The position numbers and the translations under genes were made by a program. 64,000 nucleotides of DNA from Streptacidiphilus anmyonensis (lineage in GTDB: Bacteria; Actinomycetota; Actinomycetes; Streptomycetales; Streptomycetaceae), in the NCBI RefSeq assembly GCF_000787855.1, contig NZ_BBPQ01000001.1:104371-168370 (forward strand). Direction: 5' to 3'. Within the stretch, counting starts at the first letter, position 1; each line of letters begins with the position of its first letter. Below are positions 1-9,243 of this stretch, piece after piece. The notes under the pieces were generated by a model. That model was not told where the DNA came from and did not search any database. It saw nothing but the letters and a program-made list of their open reading frames with translations.

Positions 1-387
1 CACCCAGCCGCCGAAGTAGCCGGCCGAGGCACCGACCAGCGCGGCGACCGCGGTGGTGAGCGGACCGCCGACGAGGCCGATGACGAGGGACTTCTGCAGG
101 CCGCGCATGGTGAGCGCGAGCATGTCGACGCCCGGGTGGTTGGTGCCGAAGGGGTGGCTGGCGTTCGGGGCGACGCCGAGCGCGTTCCAGTCGTTCTGGG
201 TGTAGCTCCAGGGCAGGAAGGACGGCAGCACGTAGGCGCCGACCAGCAGCAGCACCAGGATGCCGAGGCCCACCAGGGCGAGGCGGTTACGGGCGAAGCG
301 GCGGACCAGCAGGGCGCCGCGGCCGCGGCTGCGGCGGACCTTGGGCTCTTCCACCTGGCTGAGGGTGGATGCGTCAGTCGTGGTCAT
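1..387 (-). CDS. ABC transporter permease, DppC/OppC type (partial, cut by window edge)
   Basis: Inner-membrane permease of a peptide/nickel-type ABC importer; only the first 129 codons are in the window and the reading frame is still open at position 1. The start MTTTDASTLSQVEE is followed by a basic stretch and the first membrane helix (LVGLGILVLLLVGAYVL), then the typical exported segment with a HPFGTNHPGVD motif and the beginning of the next helix ending AGYFGGWV. This matches the N-terminal OppC domain followed by the BPD_transp_1 core. It lies 47 bp downstream of the DppB-type permease on the same strand, so the two form an operon. The rest of the gene is outside the window. Confidence 0.85.
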   Translation of the reverse strand, partial: MTTTDASTLSQVEEPKVRRSRGRGALLVRRFARNRLALVGLGILVLLLVGAYVLPSFLPWSYTQNDWNALGVAPNASHPFGTNHPGVDMLALTMRGLQKSLVIGLVGGPLTTAVAALVGASAGYFGGWV

Positions 388-434
388 GGTGAATCAGTTC
401 CTCGGGGTCGACGGTCGTGGAATCCGAACGCTGC

Positions 435-1397
435 TCAGGCGCGGACTCGCGGATCGAGCGCCGCGTAGACCAGGTCGGAGACGAGCCCGGCGACGAGGAC
501 CAGCCCCGCGGTGAACACACCGATCGCCGCAGTCGCGTTGACGTCGTTGTTCTGGATCGAGGTGACGAGCCACTCACCCATACCGTGCCAACCGAAGATG
601 ATCTCGGTGAAGGTGGCTCCGGTGAAGAGCAGGATGATGTTGTAGACGAGGAGCGGCATGACCGGGATGACGGCCGTGCGCAGGCCGTGGCGGAGCACCG
701 CCTGGCGGTAGGTCAGGCCCTTGGCCCGGGCGGTGCGCAGGTAGTCGGCCTGGAGCACGTCCAGCATGGTGCTGCGCTGGAAGCGACTGAACAGGGTCAC
801 CTGGATCAGCCAGAGCGTCAGCGTCGGCAGGATCAGGTGCTCCAGGTTGCTCAGCACGATCGCGACCGCGCCGTGCGCGCTCGGGTCGTACAGGTCGATG
901 TACTGGATCGGCGAGCCCATCCAGTTGTCGAAGGTCTGCAGCGTGACCGCGATGACGACCGTCGGCGTGGCCAGGATCGCGTAGGAGATGACCGTGGAGG
1001 CCTTGTCCGAGGGACGGTACTGGCGCAGCGCGTTCCAGGCGCCGAAGGCGACACCGCTCACGGCACTGATGATGGTGGCCAGGAAGAGCAGCTCGGTGCT
1101 GACGAAGATGCGGCGACCCATCTCGGCGGCGACCGAGTCACCGTTGTAGGTCAGGCCGAAGTTGCCCTGGAGCACGCCCGTGAGCCAGTGCCAGTAGCGC
1201 ACGACGATCGGGGTGTTCGGGTCCAAGTTCTGTGCCCGCAGCAGGTTGTGAATGGTCGCCATGGGCGGCTGCGGGTGCTTGGACAGGTAGTTGACGATGG
1301 GCTCCAACGCCGTCCCGGCGATGAAGTACGTCATGGTGGCCGCGAGGAACACGAGGATCAGATAGTTGACCGCTCGCCTTAGTAGGAACCGACCCAT
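435..1397 (-). CDS. ABC transporter permease, DppB/OppB type
   Basis: Membrane subunit of a dipeptide/oligopeptide/nickel-family ABC importer, 320 residues. It opens with MGRFLLRRAVNYLIL, the usual DppB start (arginine pair, then the first helix), has the long periplasmic loop, and shows the permease coupling segment DYLRTARAKGL in the second half. It ends LVYAALDPRVRA, the standard DppB terminus. The frame is open further upstream to 1448; I chose the ATG that begins the conserved MGRFLLRR, with an alternative ATG at 1409. Its DppC partner follows at 387. The only ATPase gene near this pair is transcribed in the opposite direction from 2348. Confidence 0.88.
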   Translation of the reverse strand: MGRFLLRRAVNYLILVFLAATMTYFIAGTALEPIVNYLSKHPQPPMATIHNLLRAQNLDPNTPIVVRYWHWLTGVLQGNFGLTYNGDSVAAEMGRRIFVSTELLFLATIISAVSGVAFGAWNALRQYRPSDKASTVISYAILATPTVVIAVTLQTFDNWMGSPIQYIDLYDPSAHGAVAIVLSNLEHLILPTLTLWLIQVTLFSRFQRSTMLDVLQADYLRTARAKGLTYRQAVLRHGLRTAVIPVMPLLVYNIILLFTGATFTEIIFGWHGMGEWLVTSIQNNDVNATAAIGVFTAGLVLVAGLVSDLVYAALDPRVRA

Positions 1398-2033
1398 TCC
1401 GCGCCCCATCGTCGTTCTGGCCGCGGCGCCCCAAGTCGCTCGCGGCAATGCTTACTGAGCCCCCGCTGGACGTCGTCGGGTGACGACATCTGCACGCCTT
1501 CTCGGGCCGTCGACCGGTGGATCGACTTGGCATCAAATCATGGCGTCGACAGAGCAGCGTGACTACGGCTCATTGGTGAAGTTTCAGTAACGCACGTCAA
1601 TGAGCCACCCCGGCGAGTTTTGACAGGACGACCAAACGGGGGAGCTCTGTCCTTGTTTGTCCGACTTAATCCCTCGATTCCCCAGGCCGGACCGTGCGCG
1701 TTCGTTGAAGACGAGACAAGCCTCACCGGCCGCCTGTAAGTGTCGCAACGACGAGCACCCCCATCAGTGGTGCCACAACTCGCTAATTCGGTCCGACAGC
1801 CAACAATCGGCTTCCGAATGCGTACCGTGAAAAGTCTCGGAATGACAACGGCCAGAAATCCCCCGAATAGGGGGGAGAAACCCGACGATCGGGGGTGGCG
1901 CCGCACGCCGCCGCAGGCAGCAGCATCGCTCCCCCGGTGGAAGGAGTCGACCGGCGGGGCTGATGGGACAACGGGAAGAACAAGTGTCACTTGGCATGAA
2001 CGCAACGGCGCCTCAGCCGGTAACCTCGCTCCC
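1398..2033. other. Intergenic region between two divergent ABC transporter units
   Basis: About 640 bp without a convincing gene. The first 450 bp are less GC-rich than the surroundings and presumably contain the promoter of the permease genes, but no clear -35/-10 pair could be fixed. The dyad TCCCCC-GAATAG-GGGGGA lies at 1859-1876, followed by the block duplicated upstream of the NB-ARC regulator. Confidence 0.6.
1891..1952 (+). repeat. Upstream block, copy A (of two)
   Basis: A stretch of about 62 bp that by hand count is roughly 85% identical to 4429-4489. It begins exactly 143 bp before the ATG of the decayed regulator copy, the same distance as copy B has from the intact regulator. The long hairpin of copy B (GGGGTGGTGC/GCACCACCCC) is only partly kept here. 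Between block and gene the two copies have diverged, apart from a TAACCT hexamer (2021-2026) seven bases before the ATG, matching TAGCCT in copy B. Confidence 0.7.
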
Positions 2034-2222
2034 ATGTCGTTCGCGGATTGGCTTGTACAGGCCCGGCGCAGCGCGGGACTGACGCAGGAACAGCTCACGG
2101 GGAAATGCCCACTCGGCGTGCGCGCAATCCGGGATCCCTGACACAGGCGGTCGCGCCCGCGACCTTCCACCGTCACCCTCCTCGCCAAGGCCCCGGGCGA
2201 CGCCCACCGGTGGTCGCCCGGG
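2034..2222 (+). pseudogene. Decayed N-terminal HTH fragment of an XRE/NB-ARC regulator (copy A)
   Basis: The ATG opens [20 protein letters not shown], nearly identical to the start of the regulator at 4572 (MSFAQWLAQARRSLDLTQEQ). The helix-turn-helix continues to VRAIRDP and then meets TGA at 2139-2141, where the intact copy has Glu in IRDLERG. Reading on in the same frame gives [11 protein letters not shown], matching SRPRRSTVALL of the intact protein, so the stop is an in-frame nonsense change without an indel. Similarity fades after about 2220, and the NB-ARC and TPR parts are absent. A 35-residue HTH peptide could still be made, but a normal function is unlikely. Confidence 0.8.
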
Positions 2223-2347
2223 GAGCCTCCCCGAGGGGCGGCCGGGGAAACGTCCGGGACGGGTGACGGCCCCCGTGACGCCGTCGACGCCCGACCGCAC
2301 CAGTGCTGACGCTGCCCGCAGAGACAGAGAGGGATCGAGGAACAACC

Positions 2348-4402
2348 ATGGCTCTTCTCGAAGTCGACAGCCTTACCACCCACATCGCCATCAGTCGCGG
2401 CACCGTCCAGGCCGTCGACGGCGTCTCGTTCCACCTCGAGGCCGGGGAGACCCTCGGCCTGGTCGGCGAGTCCGGCTGCGGCAAGTCCATGACCGGCCTC
2501 TCGCTGATGCGGCTGCTGCCGCCGGGCGGTCGCCTCGTCGGCGGATCCTCCGTCAGGCTGGAGGGCCGTGAGCTGGTCGACCTGGCCGAGCCGGAGATGC
2601 GCAGGATCCGCGGCAACGAGATCGCGATGGTCTTCCAGGACCCGATGAGCTCGCTGGACCCGACCAAGACCATCGGCTACCAGGTGGCCGAGCCGGTCAT
2701 GCTGCACCGCGGAGCCAGCAGGGCCGAGGCGATGGAACGGGCCGCCGAGGTGCTGGGCCTGGTCGGTCTGCCCCGGCCCAAGGAGCGCCTCGGCGACTAC
2801 CCCCACCAGCTCTCCGGCGGCCTGCGCCAGCGCGTCATGATCGCCATGGCGCTCGCCTGCGAGCCCAAGGTGCTCATCGCCGACGAGCCGACCACCGCGC
2901 TGGACGTCACCATCCAGGCCCAGATCCTCACGCTGCTGGGCGACCTGAAGGATCGTCTGGGCATGGCGATGATCCTGATCACCCACGACATGGGCGTCGT
3001 CGCCGGGCACGCGGACCGGATCAACGTCATGTACGCGGGGCGCATCGTCGAGTCCACCGGGACCGACGAGCTCTTCGGCGGCATGCGGCACCCCTACACC
3101 CAGGGACTGCTGGCCTCGATCCCCCGCCTGGCGCAGGACGCCGCGCAGAAGCTGTTCACGGTGCCGGGCCTGCCGCCGGACCTGGCGGACCCGCCCGGCG
3201 GCTGCCGCTTCGCGGCGCGCTGCGGCTACGCCACCGACGAGTGCCGGTCGCAGGACCCGCAGCCGACCGGCCCGAGGGAGCACACCTTCGCGTGCTTCCA
3301 CCCGGTCGACGGCCCGCTGGACCTGACCGCCTCCACCACGGCGACCGAGCGGACCGCTCCGGCCGCGAAGGAGAGGCGGCCGCTGCTGGAGGTCACCGAC
3401 CTGGTCAAGGAGTTCCCCGTCGGCGGCGGCGTCTTCGGCCGCAACAAGGGCGTCGTGCACGCCGTGTCCGGCGTCTCGCTCTCCCTCGGCTACGGCGAGA
3501 CCTTCGGCCTGGTCGGCGAGTCGGGCTGCGGCAAGACCACCCTGGGGCGCATGATCGTCGGCCTGGAGAAGCCCGACGCCGGCCAAGTCACCCTGGACGG
3601 CGCCCAGGTGGGCTCGCTGCGCGGCAAGGCGCTGCGCCGCCACCGGCGCGACCTGCAGATGATGTTCCAGGACCCGCACGCCTCACTCGACCCGCGCATG
3701 CGCGTGGGCTCGATCCTGCGCGAGCCACTGCAGATCCAGGGCATCGGCACCGCGCAGGAACAGCTGTCCCTGGTCAGCGACCTGTTGACCGAGGTCGGTC
3801 TGCCCACGTCGGCGCTGGAGCGGTTCCCGCACGAGTTCTCCGGCGGACAGCGTCAGCGCATCGGCCTGGCCCGGGCACTGGCCCTGCACCCGAAGGTCGT
3901 CGTCGCGGACGAGCCGGTCTCGGCGCTGGACGTGTCGATCCGCGCGCAGGTGCTGAACCTGATGAAGCGGCTGCAGGCCTCGCACGAGCTGTCCTACGTG
4001 GTCATCTCGCACGACCTGGCGGTGGTCAAGTACCTCGCCGACCGGATCGGCGTGATGTACCTCGGCAAGATGGTCGAGGTCGGTTCGGGCGAGGACATCT
4101 ACCAGCGGGCGGCCCACCCCTACACGGCGGGCCTGCTGGAGGCCATCCCGGTCCCCGAGCCCGAGGTCGAGCGTGAGAAGCGCGGCGGCGGCATCAAGGG
4201 CGAGCTGCCCAGCCCGATCGCCCCGCCGTCCGGCTGCCGCTTCCGCACCCGCTGCCCGCTGGCGCAGGAGCGCTGCGCGGCCCAGGAGCCGGCCCTGCGC
4301 CTCTTCGGCGAAGGCCACGTGGCGGCCTGCCACTTCCCGCTCCGAACGCCGCTCTCGGACGAGCCCGTCACCGTCTCCACCCCGGCAGGCGAGGCGGGCT
4401 GA
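2348..4402 (+). CDS. Fused dual ATP-binding ABC transporter protein (DppD-DppF type)
   Basis: A 684-residue cytoplasmic ATPase with two complete ABC domains, which would power a peptide-family importer without a second subunit. Domain 1 has Walker A GESGCGKS near residue 40, signature LSGGLRQR and Walker B VLIADEP. Domain 2 has Walker A GESGCGKT near residue 390, signature FSGGQRQR and Walker B VVVADEP. Each domain ends with the Cys-rich oligopeptide-ABC C-terminal motif ([16 protein letters not shown]). The ATG at 2348 has GAGG eight bases upstream; an in-frame GTG at 2303 lacks this. It is divergent from the permeases at 1-1397, which it probably serves. It lies between the two copies of the regulator N-terminus. 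Confidence 0.9.
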   Translation: MALLEVDSLTTHIAISRGTVQAVDGVSFHLEAGETLGLVGESGCGKSMTGLSLMRLLPPGGRLVGGSSVRLEGRELVDLAEPEMRRIRGNEIAMVFQDPMSSLDPTKTIGYQVAEPVMLHRGASRAEAMERAAEVLGLVGLPRPKERLGDYPHQLSGGLRQRVMIAMALACEPKVLIADEPTTALDVTIQAQILTLLGDLKDRLGMAMILITHDMGVVAGHADRINVMYAGRIVESTGTDELFGGMRHPYTQGLLASIPRLAQDAAQKLFTVPGLPPDLADPPGGCRFAARCGYATDECRSQDPQPTGPREHTFACFHPVDGPLDLTASTTATERTAPAAKERRPLLEVTDLVKEFPVGGGVFGRNKGVVHAVSGVSLSLGYGETFGLVGESGCGKTTLGRMIVGLEKPDAGQVTLDGAQVGSLRGKALRRHRRDLQMMFQDPHASLDPRMRVGSILREPLQIQGIGTAQEQLSLVSDLLTEVGLPTSALERFPHEFSGGQRQRIGLARALALHPKVVVADEPVSALDVSIRAQVLNLMKRLQASHELSYVVISHDLAVVKYLADRIGVMYLGKMVEVGSGEDIYQRAAHPYTAGLLEAIPVPEPEVEREKRGGGIKGELPSPIAPPSGCRFRTRCPLAQERCAAQEPALRLFGEGHVAACHFPLRTPLSDEPVTVSTPAGEAG

Positions 4403-4428
4403 GCGTCGGTATCGCGAGGGAGATGTCC

Positions 4429-4489
4429 GGGGGTGGTGCCGCAGGCCGCCGCAAGCAGCACCACCCCTCCCCCGATGAAGGAGTCAACC
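4429..4489 (+). repeat. Upstream block, copy B, with hairpin
   Basis: Second copy of the block at 1891. It contains a perfect 10-bp inverted repeat GGGGTGGTGC / GCACCACCCC with an 18-nt loop. It lies 143 bp before the ATG of the NB-ARC regulator. It could be a terminator for the upstream ATPase gene (stop at 4402), a regulator operator, or both. Confidence 0.65.
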
Positions 4490-4571
4490 AGGGGGGTCGG
4501 CGCCCCTCCAGGCAGTCCGACCGGCGGTAATGCGCGGCGGACCGGCAGTTCGACCAGATAGCCTCCCCTGC

Positions 4572-6911
4572 ATGTCGTTCGCGCAGTGGCTCGCCCAGGC
4601 CCGGCGCAGCCTGGACCTGACGCAGGAACAGCTCGCCGAGAAGACCGGGCTGAGCGTCAGGGCCATCCGGGATCTCGAACGCGGAGCCTCGCGTCCGCGT
4701 CGTTCGACCGTGGCCCTGCTCGGGGAGGTGCTCGGGTCGGTGGCCGGGTCGGCGCCCGGGTCGGCGCCCGGGTCGGCGCCCGGCGAGACCCGGGAGCCCG
4801 CGGCCGCCGCGCCGCGTGCGAGCGCACCCGTGCCCTCCCAGCTCCCGCGCGACATCGCGGACTTCGTCGGCCGGCACGACACCGTGGGAACCATCGTCGC
4901 GACGCTCGGACGGGACCGGGCCGCTCTGCCGCTCGTCGCCGTCTCCGGTCTCGGCGGGATCGGCAAGACCACGCTGGCCGTGCACTGCGCCCATCTCTGC
5001 CGGGAGCAGTACCCCGACGGGCAGCTCTACGTCTCGCTGCGCGGCGCGAGCGCCGCGCCGGAGGACGCGTCGCTGGTACTGGCCCGGCTGCTGCGCGCGC
5101 TCGGCGTGCCGCCGGCCCGGGTGCCCACCGATCTGGACGACCAGTCGGCGCTGTTCCGCTCCCTGCTGGCGGACCGCAGGATGCTGCTCGTCCTGGACGA
5201 CGCGGCCGACTCCCGGCAGATCCGCCCGCTGCTTCCCGGCGGCGACGCCTGTGCCGTGCTGGTGACCAGTCGCCGCTACCTCGGCGGGCTGGAGGGCGCG
5301 CAGCACGTCGTCCTCGGGCCGCTCGACGAGGAGGAGTCGGCCGCGCTCTTCACGGCCGCGGGCGGACCGCGCGTGCCGGGCGGACCGGGCAGCCCGGCCG
5401 ACGGAACGGACGGACCGGCAGGCGGAACGGCCGACGGAACGGACGGAACGACCGACGGAGCAGGCCGTGGGGCGGCCGCTGCCGCGGAGGGTCCCGTCCA
5501 GGAGGTGCTGCGCCACTGCGCCGGGCTGCCGCTGGCCATCCGGATCAGCGCCGCGCAGGTCACCGCCCCGGGCGGCGACGTGCGGGAGTTGGCGGAACGG
5601 CTTCGGGACTCCTCCCGCCGCCTCGACGAGCTGGTCACCGACGACCTCTCCGTCCGGGCCACCCTCGACGTCGGGCTCGGCCCGCACCTGCTGCCGCCGC
5701 TCGCCCGGCGGGCCCTGCTCGGCATGGGCGCCTGGCCGGGCAGCTGGATCGACGGACGGGCGGTGGCGGCCGGACTCGGCCTGTCCGCGGGCGAGGCCAA
5801 CGCGGCGCTGCGCCGACTCGGCGAGGCCGGTCTGGCGCTGCGGCTCGGCCAGGGCGGCGAAGGCGGCCGAGGCGGCCAGGAGATCCACCTGCACGACCTC
5901 GTCAAGGCGCACGCCGCGGAGCAGGAACCGGGCAGCAGACCGCTCGAACCGGGCGCCTCCGCCTGGTACGTCCAGCGGACGGACGCCGCGGTCGAGCGGA
6001 TCGCCCCCTACCTCCGGCGGCCGGTGCTGCCCGGCGAGGCGCAGCTGCTGCCGACGCCCTCCGTCTTCGATGAGGCGTCCGAGGCCATGGCGTGGCTGCG
6101 GCGCGAAGCGCCCAACCTGCTGTCGCTCCAGCGCGACGCGCTGCAACGCGGCGCCGACCTGGTGGCCTGGCAGCTGGCGGTGCTGCTGATGCCGTTCTTC
6201 GAGCAGAACATGCACTGGAACGAGTGGGCGGCCTCCCACGAGCACGGTCTCGTCGCCGCGCGCCGCTCGCTGTCCGAGATCCAACAGGGCCGCATCCTGG
6301 TCGGCTTCGCCGCGCTGCGGCTGCACACGGCCCGCTACCCGGAGGCGGTCACCGCCTGCGACGAGGGACTGGAGATCTACCGGCGCGCCGACGACCAGCT
6401 GCGCATCGCGGTTCTGCTGGATCTCAAGGCCCGGGCCCTGGCCGGGCAGGACCGGCACGAGGACGCCGTCGCGGTACTGAAGCAGGCGCTGACGGCACGC
6501 CGTGCGGACGGCGGCCCCTTCGGCCTGGCCAACTCACTGAACCACCTGGCCCGGGCCCTCGCCGACCGGGGCCGGGTCGAGGAGGCGCTGCCCCACCTGG
6601 AGGAGGCGCTCACGCTCTGCGCGGACGAACGGACCGTGTTCGCGCGACCGCTCACCCTGGTGAACCTCGGCCGCTGCGCGCTCCAGCTGGGGCGTCTCAC
6701 CGACTCCCGGGAGCACCTGGAGGTGGCCCTGGCCGCGTCCCGGGAGATCGGCGACCGGATCCACGAGGCCGAGGCCCTGCGCTGGCTCGGCCTCACCCTC
6801 GAGCGCTCCGGCGATCCGGACCTCGCTCGGCCGATGCGCGTGGAGGCGCTGGCGCTGATGGACGCGCTCGGGCATCCGGACGCGGACGAGCTGCGCGCGG
6901 AACTGGCCTGA
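4572..6911 (+). CDS. XRE-family HTH / NB-ARC / TPR transcriptional regulator (AfsR-like)
   Basis: A 779-residue STAND-type regulator. Residues 1-45 form an XRE helix-turn-helix (LTQEQLAEKTGLSVRAIRDL). A linker with three GSAP repeats follows, then NB-ARC with Walker A GLGGIGKTT near residue 126 and Walker B MLLVLDDAAD. The C-terminal third is helical TPR-like sequence (for example ALTARRADGGPFGLANSLNH). There is no BTAD domain, so it is AfsR-like rather than a SARP. A glycine/aspartate/threonine-rich insertion near 5390-5480 looks like expanded low-complexity DNA. The ATG has TAGCCT seven bases upstream, consistent with a leaderless transcript. Its signal is unknown; neighbouring peptide transporters are possible targets. 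A broken copy of its start lies at 2034. Confidence 0.88.
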   Translation: MSFAQWLAQARRSLDLTQEQLAEKTGLSVRAIRDLERGASRPRRSTVALLGEVLGSVAGSAPGSAPGSAPGETREPAAAAPRASAPVPSQLPRDIADFVGRHDTVGTIVATLGRDRAALPLVAVSGLGGIGKTTLAVHCAHLCREQYPDGQLYVSLRGASAAPEDASLVLARLLRALGVPPARVPTDLDDQSALFRSLLADRRMLLVLDDAADSRQIRPLLPGGDACAVLVTSRRYLGGLEGAQHVVLGPLDEEESAALFTAAGGPRVPGGPGSPADGTDGPAGGTADGTDGTTDGAGRGAAAAAEGPVQEVLRHCAGLPLAIRISAAQVTAPGGDVRELAERLRDSSRRLDELVTDDLSVRATLDVGLGPHLLPPLARRALLGMGAWPGSWIDGRAVAAGLGLSAGEANAALRRLGEAGLALRLGQGGEGGRGGQEIHLHDLVKAHAAEQEPGSRPLEPGASAWYVQRTDAAVERIAPYLRRPVLPGEAQLLPTPSVFDEASEAMAWLRREAPNLLSLQRDALQRGADLVAWQLAVLLMPFFEQNMHWNEWAASHEHGLVAARRSLSEIQQGRILVGFAALRLHTARYPEAVTACDEGLEIYRRADDQLRIAVLLDLKARALAGQDRHEDAVAVLKQALTARRADGGPFGLANSLNHLARALADRGRVEEALPHLEEALTLCADERTVFARPLTLVNLGRCALQLGRLTDSREHLEVALAASREIGDRIHEAEALRWLGLTLERSGDPDLARPMRVEALALMDALGHPDADELRAELA

Positions 6912-6938
6912 CAACCTGAGACCGCCCGCGCCGACAAC

Positions 6939-6978
6939 TCAGGGGCGGGGCTCCGCCGTGCGTGAGCCCCGCCCCTGA
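6939..6978. terminator. Bidirectional terminator hairpin
   Basis: Perfect 15-bp inverted repeat TCAGGGGCGGGGCTC (6939-6953) / GAGCCCCGCCCCTGA (6964-6978) with a 10-nt loop, between the convergent NB-ARC regulator and the dppF-like gene. Confidence 0.85.
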
Positions 6979-7006
6979 CCTCTGTCGCGCCTGCGGAGAC
7001 GCAGGC

Positions 7007-8173
7007 TCAGATCTCGGCGCCGCCGTTGTCGCCGCTGACGCCACCACCGCTGACGCCATCGCCGTTGACGCTGTCGTCACCGTTCGCCGTCGCGCCGACG
7101 ATGTCGACGTCCTCGGCGAAGTGGCACGCCGACTCGTGCGCGGCCGGGGTGTCCTGGCCGCGGAAGACCTGCGGGATCGCCAGCAGCGGTTCCTCGATCG
7201 CGCACTTCTCCTGCGCCTTGAAGCAGCGCGTGCGGAAGCGGCAGCCGGACGGCGGGTTGGCCGGCGAGGGGATGTCGCCGCTGAGAAGGATCCGCTCGCG
7301 GCCCTCGCGACCCTCCGGGTCCGGCACCGGCACGGCCGAGAGCAGCGCCTGGGTGTAGGGGTGGGTCGGGTGCTCGTAGATCTCCTCGTCCGAGCCGATC
7401 TCGACCATCTTGCCGAGGTACATCACGCCGACGCGGTCGGAGATGTGACGCACGATCGACAGGTCGTGGGCGATGAACATGTAGGAGAGGTTGAACTCGT
7501 CCTGCAGCTTCTCCAGCAGGTTGATGACCTGCGCCTGCACGGAGACGTCCAGCGCCGACACCGGCTCGTCGCAGATGATGATCTCGGGCTTGAGGGCGAG
7601 GCCGCGGGCGATCCCGATGCGCTGGCGCTGGCCGCCGGAGAACTGGTGCGGGTACCGGTTGATGTACTCCGGGTTCAGGCCGACGACGTCGAGCAGGTCC
7701 TGGACCGCCTTGCGGCGGTCGCTCTTGGGGGCCACCTCGGGGTGAATCTCGAAGGGCTCGCCGATGATGTCGCCGACCGTCATGCGCGGGTTCAGCGAGG
7801 TGTACGGGTCCTGGAAGACCATCTGGATGTTCCGGCGGATCGCCTTGAGCGCCCGGCCGGACACCTTGGAGATGTCCTCGCCCTTGTAGAGCACCTCGCC
7901 GCTGGTGGCGGTCTCGAGGTTCATCAGCACCTTGGCCAGCGTCGACTTGCCGCAGCCGGACTCGCCGACGATGCCGAGGGTCTCGCCCTGGTGCAGGTCG
8001 AAGCTGACGCCGTCGACGGCCTTGACAGCGCCGATCTGCTTCTTGATCAGGATGCCCTGGGTCAGCGGGAAGTACTTCTCCAGGTTCCGGACCGAAAGGA
8101 TCGGCTCGCCGCGCCTGACCTGCTTGTCCATCACGGCCTCGATGGCCGCCTCGGTGGCGGTCGGCTCAGCCAT
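7007..8173 (-). CDS. ABC transporter ATP-binding protein, DppF/OppF type
   Basis: Second ATPase of the five-gene peptide/nickel-type importer operon, 388 residues, cytoplasmic. Walker [10 protein letters not shown], signature [10 protein letters not shown], Walker B IIICDEP and the switch His (FIAHD) are all present. The oligopeptide-ABC C-terminal domain carries GCRFRTRC. The N-terminal MAEPTATEAAIEAVMDKQ precedes the ABC core, and a long acidic/glycine-rich tail (VNGDGVSGGGVSGDNGG) follows it. The start overlaps the end of the DppD-type gene by 8 bp, indicating translational coupling. It is the last gene of the operon and ends before the 6939-6978 terminator. Confidence 0.93.
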   Translation of the reverse strand: MAEPTATEAAIEAVMDKQVRRGEPILSVRNLEKYFPLTQGILIKKQIGAVKAVDGVSFDLHQGETLGIVGESGCGKSTLAKVLMNLETATSGEVLYKGEDISKVSGRALKAIRRNIQMVFQDPYTSLNPRMTVGDIIGEPFEIHPEVAPKSDRRKAVQDLLDVVGLNPEYINRYPHQFSGGQRQRIGIARGLALKPEIIICDEPVSALDVSVQAQVINLLEKLQDEFNLSYMFIAHDLSIVRHISDRVGVMYLGKMVEIGSDEEIYEHPTHPYTQALLSAVPVPDPEGREGRERILLSGDIPSPANPPSGCRFRTRCFKAQEKCAIEEPLLAIPQVFRGQDTPAAHESACHFAEDVDIVGATANGDDSVNGDGVSGGGVSGDNGGAEI

Positions 8174-9230
8174 GGATGGTCTCCTTCCAGAAGTGGCAGG
8201 CGCTGCCGCGGCCCTCGATCGGAGTGCCGTCGGCCTCGGTCACCGCGTGCAGCGGCGGAACCTCGCTGCGGCAGACCTCCTGGGCCATCGGGCAGCGCGG
8301 GTTGAACGCACAGCCGGAGGGGATGCGCAGCAGGTTGGGCGGGAGACCCTTGATCGCGTAGAGCTCCTGGCCCTTCTGGTCCAGGCGCGGGATCGAGTCC
8401 AGCAGGCCGCGGGTGTACGGGTGCGCCGGGCGCTTGTACAGCTCGTGGACCGGCGCCGTCTCGACGATGCGGCCGGCGTACATGACCGCGATCTTGTCCG
8501 CGACGTCGGCGACCACGCCGAGGTCGTGGGTGATCAGGATCAGGCCCATGTTGTACTCGGCCTGGAGGTCCGCCAGCAGCTCCATCACCTGGGCCTGGAC
8601 GGTCACGTCCAGGGCGGTGGTGGGCTCGTCGGCGATGATCAGATCCGGCTCCAGGGCCAGCGCCATGGCGATCATGATGCGCTGGCGCATACCGCCGGAG
8701 AACTGGTGCGGGTACTGGTTGACCCGCTCCTTGGCGGCCGGGATGCCGACGCGCTCCATCAGCTCGACGGCCTTCTTCTTGGCCTCGGACTTGGAGGTGC
8801 CGCGGTGGACCCGGAACATCTCGCCCAGCTGCGTCCCGACGGTGTGCACCGGGTTCAGCGAGGACAGCGCGTCCTGGAAGATCATGGCCATCTGGGTGCC
8901 ACGGATCTTGCGGCGCTGCTCCTTGGAGAGCTTCAGCAGGTCCTGGCCCTTGAAGACGATCTCGCCGCCGGTGACGAAGCCGGGAGGGCTGTCCAGGATG
9001 CCCATGACGGCCTGGGAGGAGACGGACTTGCCGGAGCCCGACTCGCCCAGGATGGCGAGGGTCTCACCGGCGCGGACGCTGTAGTTCACGCCGTTGACGG
9101 CCTTGGCCACACCGTCGCGGGTGCGGAACTCGACCTGGAGGTTCTTCACCTGGAGCAGCGGGGCGTCCTCGCTGTCGGCGGTGCGGCCGCGCCCGGTGGT
9201 GGCGGTGACTTCGGTTGCATGAATACCCAC
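8166..9230 (-). CDS. ABC transporter ATP-binding protein, DppD/OppD type
   Basis: First ATPase of the complete importer operon, 354 residues. Walker A GESGSGKSV, signature FSGGMRQRIM, Walker B LIIADEP and switch LITHD are intact. The C-terminal oligopeptide-ABC domain has SGCAFNPRC. The start is GTG at 9230 (MGIHATEV) with a purine-rich GAGAGGCGG upstream. It lies 13 bp after the DppC-type gene and overlaps the DppF-type gene by 8 bp. It would pair with that protein as a heterodimer on the two permeases. Confidence 0.93.
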   Translation of the reverse strand: MGIHATEVTATTGRGRTADSEDAPLLQVKNLQVEFRTRDGVAKAVNGVNYSVRAGETLAILGESGSGKSVSSQAVMGILDSPPGFVTGGEIVFKGQDLLKLSKEQRRKIRGTQMAMIFQDALSSLNPVHTVGTQLGEMFRVHRGTSKSEAKKKAVELMERVGIPAAKERVNQYPHQFSGGMRQRIMIAMALALEPDLIIADEPTTALDVTVQAQVMELLADLQAEYNMGLILITHDLGVVADVADKIAVMYAGRIVETAPVHELYKRPAHPYTRGLLDSIPRLDQKGQELYAIKGLPPNLLRIPSGCAFNPRCPMAQEVCRSEVPPLHAVTEADGTPIEGRGSACHFWKETIHG

Positions 9231-9243
9231 GGTTCCGCCTCTC

